A stretch of DNA of 6,660 bases from an uncultured Prevotella sp. (lineage in GTDB: Bacteria; Bacteroidota; Bacteroidia; Bacteroidales; Bacteroidaceae), in assembly GCA_900546575.1 (NCBI GenBank), contig URDM01000109.1:1-6660 (forward strand), written 5' to 3'. Under the pieces are notes generated by a model. The model made no database searches, was not told the DNA's origin, and worked only from the letters and a program-made list of their open reading frames with translations. The position numbers and the translations under genes are program-made. This document shows positions 1 to 4,331 of the stretch, piece after piece (positions within the stretch are counted from its first letter, which is position 1; every line of letters begins with the position of its first letter).

Positions 1-74
1 TTGGCTATGTAATTCCCGCTATTAGGGCTTACTCGGGACTTGCACCCGTTAGACAATGCTCGTGCCGAGCATAC
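1..74 (-). ncRNA. 5' end of a group IIC intron (domain I start), partial
   Basis: Read on the minus strand from position 74, the sequence opens with GTATGCTCGGCACGAGCAT, a 7-bp hairpin (ATGCTCG/CGAGCAT). TGTCTAA and GGGTGCAAGTCCCG follow, then a small stem GTAA...TTAC enclosing CCC...GGG, then ATAGCCAA at the window edge. This order matches domain I of group IIC introns as I remember the Oceanobacillus iheyensis intron: a GUGUGCCCGGC-type 5' end, GUCUA, a GGGUGAGAGUCCCG element, and a GUAAC...AGUUAGCC stretch. The 5' boundary falls directly after a terminator hairpin and T-tract, the hallmark target of this intron class. The 5' dinucleotide pair reads GTATG instead of the usual GTGYG. The remainder, probably with a reverse transcriptase/maturase gene and domains V-VI, would lie to the left. 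The match is from memory, not from a covariance search. Confidence 0.72.
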
Positions 75-110
75 AAAAATAGCGGAAACAGAAATCACTT
101 CTGCTCCCGC
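75..110 (-). terminator. Intrinsic terminator; 5' exon of the intron
   Basis: On the minus strand, bases 110-99 pair with 93-82 as a 12-bp stem with no bulges (two G-U pairs) and a 5-nt loop (98-94). TATTTTT (81-75) follows directly. The two G-U pairs become A-C mismatches in plus-strand RNA, so the hairpin is built for leftward transcription. It closes the short unit starting near 340, and the T-tract abuts the putative intron 5' splice site at 74. Confidence 0.8.
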
Positions 111-342
111 CCATGTGTTTTTCCCGATTTTAAAAAACTAACCATTTTGAACTAACTATACTAAAACAACAATCTTAAATGTCCAATCTATTTCCTTCGC
201 TTGGAATGCTATTTACCAACCTAATTCTACTAAAACCTGAACTATATCTTTATTACCTATGACAGGCTTTGAAAAAACATCCATTACCTATTATAGATCT
301 GAAGCTTTACAGCTCATATATGTTTGTCTCCTTTTTACTTTG
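111..342 (-). other. Short leftward transcription unit, small RNA or decayed gene
   Basis: This stretch is bounded by a -7 promoter motif (343-350) and the intrinsic terminator (75-110), so it should be transcribed as an RNA of about 260 nt. Near its 5' end is AAAAAGGAGAC, an unusually good Shine-Dalgarno for Bacteroidetes. An ATG at 317 follows, but it opens only eight codons (MSCKASDL) and stops at 291. In the same frame, after two stops, an ATG at 284 opens 23 codons (MDVFSKPVIGNKDIVQVLVE, then LGW) ending near 213. The frame resumes after that stop with further stop-interrupted sequence. No frame stays open across the region and I recognise no protein family. It could be a leader peptide with small RNA, a degenerate small gene, or a regulatory RNA. 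Confidence 0.4.
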
Positions 343-350
343 CAAAGGTA
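343..350 (-). promoter_or_regulatory. Bacteroidetes -7 promoter element, leftward
   Basis: The minus strand reads TACCTTTG, a full match to the Bacteroidetes primary sigma factor -7 consensus TAnnTTTG. It is followed by CAAAG and, about 20 nt later, the AAGGAG of the short leftward unit. I see no convincing TTTG -33 box 17-23 nt upstream, so the call rests on the -7 motif, the downstream Shine-Dalgarno and the terminator at 75-110. Confidence 0.55.
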
Positions 351-455
351 GTAACAATCCAAGGTTTCGGCTTTAATTAATCGTTCCTACAGTTGAAGAA
401 TTGATACATGTAACAAAAATGCAACGAAAAATATACTTTTATATTCATTTTTCTG

Positions 456-463
456 TATCTTTG
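456..463 (+). promoter_or_regulatory. Bacteroidetes -7 promoter element for the first HTCS
   Basis: TATCTTTG matches TAnnTTTG exactly and is followed by CAAATAA. Transcription would begin a few bases downstream, near 468-471, where the first palindrome of the 22-bp array begins. The -33 region is weak: CTTTTA at 436-441 is the nearest T-rich candidate and its spacing is short. It is divergent from the leftward promoter at 343-350, with about 105 bp between the two motifs. Confidence 0.6.
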
Positions 464-468
464 CAAAT

Positions 469-571
469 AAAAGGACTCCTTTTACACTCAAAAAGGGCCC
501 CTTTTACACTTCAAAAGGACTCCTTTTGCACCCGAAAAGGACTCCATTTGCAATGCAAAAGGACCCCTTTT
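469..571 (+). repeat. Five palindromic 15-mers on an exact 22-bp period
   Basis: Units start at 469, 491, 513, 535 and 557, each exactly 22 bp apart. The unit is AAAAGGACTCCTTTT, an odd palindrome symmetric around its eighth base. Unit 1 and unit 3 (513-527) are identical. Unit 2 (491-505) is AAAAGGGCCCCTTTT, with compensating changes in both arms that keep the symmetry perfect. Unit 4 (AAAAGGACTCCATTT) and unit 5 (AAAAGGACCCCTTTT) each carry one asymmetric change. The 7-bp spacers vary (ACACTCA, ACACTTC, GCACCCG, GCAATGC). The array starts where transcription of the first HTCS is expected to begin and ends 82 bp before its start codon. It may act as DNA (tandem dyads on one helix face) or as RNA (tandem hairpins in the leader). 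I know of no named family for it. Confidence 0.9.
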
Positions 572-653
572 GAAAGGCTACAGCCAAAAGGCAGCCCGAC
601 TTCAACATAAACAACCACATAATCACACTATAAAGCTAACAACAAAAACCATA

Positions 654-3434
654 ATGAACCAAATGCTTCGTATGTTCTACAAATTTGTGCTCTTGCTCAT
701 GCTACCGTTGATAATGTCGTGTGGTGGCACGGGAAAGAAGCATTATGTCATAGCCGTATCACAATGTTCGGAAGACGTATGGCGAGAGAAACTCAACGAG
801 GAATTGCGCATCGCTGCATTATATTATAATAATGTAGACCTGAGAATCAGGTCGGCATACGACGACGTGAAGCTACAGACCGAACAAATCAACAACTTTG
901 TCGACGAGGGAGTAGACCTGCTCATCGTCGCTCCGGGCCAGGTGACAATATCACCTGCCATCGACCGGGCATACGAAAAAGGAATACCAGTGATAATATT
1001 CGACCGAAGGACACGCTCCGACAAATACACCGCATATATCGGCGCCGACAACAAGGAGATAGGCAGTTCGATGGCTGAGTATCTGGCGGGTGCGCTGACC
1101 AGTGGCGGACGCATTCTTGAGCTCAGCGGACTCTACTCCTCTTCGCCCGCCATCGAGCGTCAACAGGGATTCGACAGCGTAGTGGCCACCCGGCCGGGAC
1201 TGGAAATAGTGGCACGGACCCACTCCGACTGGACCGAGCAGGGCGCCTACCGAACCATGGACTCGCTGCTGTCAAAACCACATCCGCAGTTCGACTGCCT
1301 CTTCGCACACAACGACCGAATGGCGATGGGCGCACGACGCGCTGCCGCCAAGCACGGACTCGACATCAACAACATACAGTTCTGCGGCATCGACGCCATG
1401 CCACAAAAGGGAGGCGGAATGCGACTCGTCACCGACGGCACTCTCTTCGCATCATACATCTACCCTACCCGCGGCGACGAAGTGATGCAACTCGCCATGA
1501 ATATTCTGACAAAGAAGGACTACAAGCGCGAAAACCAGCTCTCGTCGGCACTCGTGACACGCGACAACGCACGAGTACTGCTCATGCAGAACGACGAAAC
1601 GGCACGACAGCAAGACCACCTCACCACCCTGCGCTCGCGCGTAGACCAGGCTGCCAGCGATTTCAACACCCAACGAATATATCTGCTCATACTCATCGTG
1701 TTCGTAGTGCTGCTCATCGTGGCATGCGCCTTCGCAATACGTGCATACGTGGCAAAAGCACGCATCAACAGCCGTCTGCACGACTCTATGCGCAAGCAGA
1801 AGGCCATGACCGAGGAGATGGAACGAATGACACAGACACAGCTGCAATTCTTCACCAACGTCAGCCACGAACTGCGCACACCGCTCACACTCATCGCCGG
1901 ACCTGCCGACCAACTGCTTGAAGACCCTTCGGTGCGCGGGGAACACCGCTCTATGGTGCAGATGATTCAGCGCAACACGCGCATACTCATACAACTCGTG
2001 GGCGAGATTCTCGACTTCCGCAAGGTGCAGAACAACAAGGCTACGCTGCGACTCAACCGATTTGCCATCGACAAGGAACTGGCCACTTGGGCTGAAGACT
2101 TCCGAGCAGCGGCTGCACGACGCAAGATAACTATCATTGTGATTACCTCCGGTGCTGCCGGCAACGACTCCTCGGCAACTACAGACGAAAACCTCGTCAT
2201 TGCCGACCGCGACAAGATTGAGCACGTCTACTTCAATCTGATGTCCAACGCTCTGAAGTACACACCCGAGGGAGGATGCATCACCACCACCGTGGAGCAT
2301 TCCGACCATCACTTCACCATCACCGTGAGCGATACAGGCAAAGGCATCGACCAGAAGGAACTGCCCCATCTGTTCGAACGCTTCTATCAAGCGCAAGGCT
2401 CTATAGGCGGCACAGGCATAGGTCTGTCGCTCGTCAAGGCTTACGTCGACATGCATCAAGGCACCATAGATGTAACAAGCCAACCCGGCAAAGGCACATC
2501 GTTCATAGTCTGCCTGCCCGACACTCAGCCCGGCTACGACCCGTCGAAGGACGTTCAGACCACACCGAGAATTGAGGACAAGAACCTCGTCGACGACAAC
2601 TATGTATCGGTAGACATCGATGCAAATGCCGCTACCGAGCGCATCACCAATGCCGAAGACTTCGACAACGAACGTCCGCTGGTGCTCATCATCGACGACA
2701 ACAACGGCATGCGTGCCTATCTGCGCTCAATACTGAAGGATAAATACAACGTTTCGGAGGCTGCCGACGGCAAGCAGGGACTGGAGAAGGCGTGTCGTGA
2801 GATTCCGAAACTGATAATCTGCGACGTGATGATGCCCGTAATGGACGGACTGGAATTCACACGACAGCTCAAGCAGAATATGGCTACAAGCCATATCCCC
2901 GTAATTCTGCTCACAGCACGGTCGCTGGCAGAACAGCGCGAAGAGGGATACGACACCGGTGCCGACTCTTACCTCACCAAACCATTCTCCGGTTCGGTGC
3001 TACTCTCTCGTGTCGACAATCTGCTGCGCAACCGCACTATGCTTCGCTCACTCTTCTCTGGCGACAAGAAAGAGGAGGCTGCCGAGGAACAGTTGGGGTC
3101 GCGCGACCTGACATTCATCAACCGTCTGCGCAACTCCATCCGCCAGAACATGGGCGATTCCGATTTCACCGTTGAACGTCTCGGCGAGGAAGTGGGACTC
3201 TCACGCGTACAACTCTACCGAAAAGTGAAGGCGCTGACGGGTCAGACTCCGGTAGACTTACTAAAAAAGGCACGCCTTGAACGGGCACGCCTTCTGGTAG
3301 AGAAGACTGACAAATCCATCTCCGAAATAGCATACGAAGTAGGATTCACCGCCCCGTCGTATTTCAACAAATGCTTCAAGGACGAATTCGGGGTTAATCC
3401 CGGCGCATTGAGGGAGCAAGGCTCGAAATTGTAG
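654..3434 (+). CDS. Hybrid two-component system with sugar-binding-protein-like sensor
   Basis: This is a complete 926-residue inner-membrane sensor-regulator. An N-terminal hydrophobic signal ends in LPLIMSC (Cys23), a plausible lipobox. Residues ~30-317 resemble a type I periplasmic sugar-binding protein (FDRRT, HNDRMAMGA, FCGIDAMP), as in the fructose sensor BT1754 of Bacteroides thetaiotaomicron. One membrane helix (~342-366) leads to a HisKA domain with phospho-acceptor His405 in NVSHELRTPLT. The ATPase domain has its N box (Asn528, Asn532), SDTGKGI (Asp560), LFERFYQA and GGTGIGLSL. The receiver has acidic Asp681/Asp682, phospho-acceptor Asp724 (CDVMMPVMDG), Thr754 and Lys776. The AraC-type DNA-binding domain (~824-922) ends the protein. 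All catalytic residues are present. I chose the ATG at 654 because the signal peptide starts there; the in-frame TTG at 570 lies in the repeat array and adds 28 non-hydrophobic residues. No Shine-Dalgarno is seen. The ligand is inferred to be a monosaccharide, with fructose only one possibility. Confidence 0.93.
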   Translation: MNQMLRMFYKFVLLLMLPLIMSCGGTGKKHYVIAVSQCSEDVWREKLNEELRIAALYYNNVDLRIRSAYDDVKLQTEQINNFVDEGVDLLIVAPGQVTISPAIDRAYEKGIPVIIFDRRTRSDKYTAYIGADNKEIGSSMAEYLAGALTSGGRILELSGLYSSSPAIERQQGFDSVVATRPGLEIVARTHSDWTEQGAYRTMDSLLSKPHPQFDCLFAHNDRMAMGARRAAAKHGLDINNIQFCGIDAMPQKGGGMRLVTDGTLFASYIYPTRGDEVMQLAMNILTKKDYKRENQLSSALVTRDNARVLLMQNDETARQQDHLTTLRSRVDQAASDFNTQRIYLLILIVFVVLLIVACAFAIRAYVAKARINSRLHDSMRKQKAMTEEMERMTQTQLQFFTNVSHELRTPLTLIAGPADQLLEDPSVRGEHRSMVQMIQRNTRILIQLVGEILDFRKVQNNKATLRLNRFAIDKELATWAEDFRAAAARRKITIIVITSGAAGNDSSATTDENLVIADRDKIEHVYFNLMSNALKYTPEGGCITTTVEHSDHHFTITVSDTGKGIDQKELPHLFERFYQAQGSIGGTGIGLSLVKAYVDMHQGTIDVTSQPGKGTSFIVCLPDTQPGYDPSKDVQTTPRIEDKNLVDDNYVSVDIDANAATERITNAEDFDNERPLVLIIDDNNGMRAYLRSILKDKYNVSEAADGKQGLEKACREIPKLIICDVMMPVMDGLEFTRQLKQNMATSHIPVILLTARSLAEQREEGYDTGADSYLTKPFSGSVLLSRVDNLLRNRTMLRSLFSGDKKEEAAEEQLGSRDLTFINRLRNSIRQNMGDSDFTVERLGEEVGLSRVQLYRKVKALTGQTPVDLLKKARLERARLLVEKTDKSISEIAYEVGFTAPSYFNKCFKDEFGVNPGALREQGSKL

Positions 3435-3492
3435 TATTGGGAATAAGTATGCAAAAAAATAGCATTACGCTAATACATATAAAAAGAGTACG

Positions 3493-3867
3493 ATGGGAAA
3501 TAATAAGAAGAAAAGGTGGACAAATAAAAAACCTCCTAAAGATATAAAGGATATAATAGGAATAATTTACTTTAGCATTTGCGTTGCAGTTTTCGCATAT
3601 GCAGCAATTGGTGTCCCTATACTATTATATATGCTAAAAAAATACGGAACCAAAACAGAGGCTGTCATAACATCCAACACTTCAACTTGGCTTCATCGTT
3701 GGTCTACAAGCTGTTACCTGTATGAGTATTATGTTGATGATAAGACATACGAGGGAAATTCTCTCGTTGAGGAAGGTGATGTCAGCAAAATAGGAACAAC
3801 AATTCAAATATTATACTTGAATTGGCTTCCATGGTTCAATAGACCTATATATTATTGGGATGATTAA
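3493..3867 (+). CDS. Small membrane protein, DUF3592-like
   Basis: The gene encodes 124 residues: a very basic N-terminus (KKKRWTNKKPPK), one long hydrophobic helix (~21-48) and a soluble tail. The tail has the pattern of DUF3592-like proteins: GTKTEAVITSN, then YEYYVDDKTYEGN, then GTTIQILYL with WLPWFNRPI. The function of that family is unknown, and the family link is pattern recognition rather than a search result. AAAAAGAG lies just before the ATG. The gene begins 58 bp after the first HTCS stop with no clear promoter between, so read-through transcription from the HTCS is possible. It is AT-rich (19 of 60 bases G or C at 3781-3840), unlike the HTCS before it. The frame continues for 46 codons beyond its TAA stop, so this may be the 5' part of a longer, broken gene. 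Confidence 0.65.
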   Translation: MGNNKKKRWTNKKPPKDIKDIIGIIYFSICVAVFAYAAIGVPILLYMLKKYGTKTEAVITSNTSTWLHRWSTSCYLYEYYVDDKTYEGNSLVEEGDVSKIGTTIQILYLNWLPWFNRPIYYWDD

Positions 3868-4008
3868 GACAAACGGAATGATTATTGGAAAAGTAACCGA
3901 TACAACCAAAAACTTGTCTTCGGTTCGGTTACGGAAAAGGAAGAAAATGAAATAAACAAGTATATCCAATCTATTGCAGGAGGAAGCAAGTACAATCCGA
4001 TAATCTGA
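3868..4008 (+). pseudogene. In-frame 46-codon continuation after a TAA stop
   Basis: Directly after the TAA at 3865-3867, the same frame runs open for 46 codons to a TGA at 4006-4008. It encodes DKRNDYWKSNRYNQKLVFGS, then a charged amphipathic stretch (TEKEENEINKYIQSIAGG), and ends in SKYNPII. The composition looks like real protein and contains no start codon, so it is best explained as the tail of the preceding gene. One change, TAA to TAT or TAC, would give a 171-residue protein reading ...YYWDDYDKRNDYW. An annotated stop with chance downstream coding is the alternative, since 46 open codons can occur by chance in AT-rich DNA only with modest probability. Confidence 0.45.
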
Positions 4009-4324
4009 AATTGCAAACTATATAGTTCACACATTAAATTGACCGATTTAGGTAGTGTAAGCAGAGCCATGACACAGTTTAGTTTACACTACTAAATCAG
4101 TTGGTTTTATTATAAAATATTCAAGTATAATTAAGCGAATAACATCGCATCACTTGTAAGGCTATAAATTCAGTTATTACATCCGGCCTCAATAAGGTCA
4201 GAATAATAGTGTGGCAACAAAGAAGACATACATTCAGATTTCTTCATATCAAAAAAAATAAAATTATAGCTAAAAATATTACAAACTATACATATCATAA
4301 CTTTCAACTCTCAATTCCCAATTC
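4009..4324. other. Gene-poor AT-rich spacer between convergent HTCS genes
   Basis: No convincing gene is seen in this stretch. It holds the inverted repeat at 4045-4098, A-runs near 4251-4261, and the 7-bp repeat that runs into the end of the second HTCS. The longest open stretch with an ATG that I read is 25 codons on the minus strand (4247 to 4170), which has no ribosome binding site and no recognised similarity. I found no good TAnnTTTG promoter motif here. It is the 3' meeting point of rightward and leftward transcription. Confidence 0.6.
4045..4098 (+). terminator. Long inverted repeat, possible terminator
   Basis: GATTTAGGTAGTGTAA (4045-4060) pairs with TTACACTACTAAATC (4084-4098): fifteen base pairs with a single bulged G, and a 23-nt loop. 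A T-rich run, TTGGTTTTATT, starts a few bases beyond the right arm, so it favours rightward transcription, ending the first HTCS unit. The long loop, low GC content and delayed T-tract are atypical of a strong intrinsic terminator. It could instead be the footprint of a small mobile or regulatory element. Confidence 0.45.
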
Positions 4325-4331
4325 TCAATTA
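4304..4331. repeat. Four imperfect 7-bp tandem repeats at the HTCS 3' end
   Basis: TCAACTC, TCAATTC, CCAATTC and TCAATTA follow one another without gaps. The last copy includes the stop codon of the second HTCS (TGA on the minus strand, 4325-4327). Short runs of this kind (CAATTCTCAATT) are, from general familiarity, common in Bacteroidales intergenic DNA. No function can be assigned. Confidence 0.6.

Noticed and set aside
469..571. CRISPR array
   Set aside because: The repeat is 15 bp and the spacers are 7 bp, far too short for CRISPR. The units are full palindromes and no cas genes are present.
586..600. Sixth copy of the palindrome (AAAAGGCAGCCCGAC)
   Set aside because: Only the left half matches, and it is 7 bp off the 22-bp phase, so it is not counted as a unit.
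401..610. 69-codon open frame across the palindrome array
   Set aside because: It starts at TTG and upstream of the likely transcription start. Its sequence merely reflects the repeats, whose 22-bp period shifts frame at each unit.
570..653. TTG at 570 as the start of the first HTCS
   Set aside because: It would place 28 polar residues before the signal peptide and begin inside repeat unit 5. The ATG at 654 gives a normal signal sequence.
1452..2483. 343-codon open frame antisense to the first HTCS
   Set aside because: It lies entirely over conserved kinase sequence. Its translation is rich in Cys, His and Val with no recognisable domain, as expected from the reverse frame of GC-rich coding DNA.
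4170..4247. 25-codon minus-strand frame starting MKKSECMSSLLPHYYSD
   Set aside because: It lacks a ribosome site or promoter and I recognise no family. Length alone does not support it, although a transposase or protein remnant cannot be excluded.
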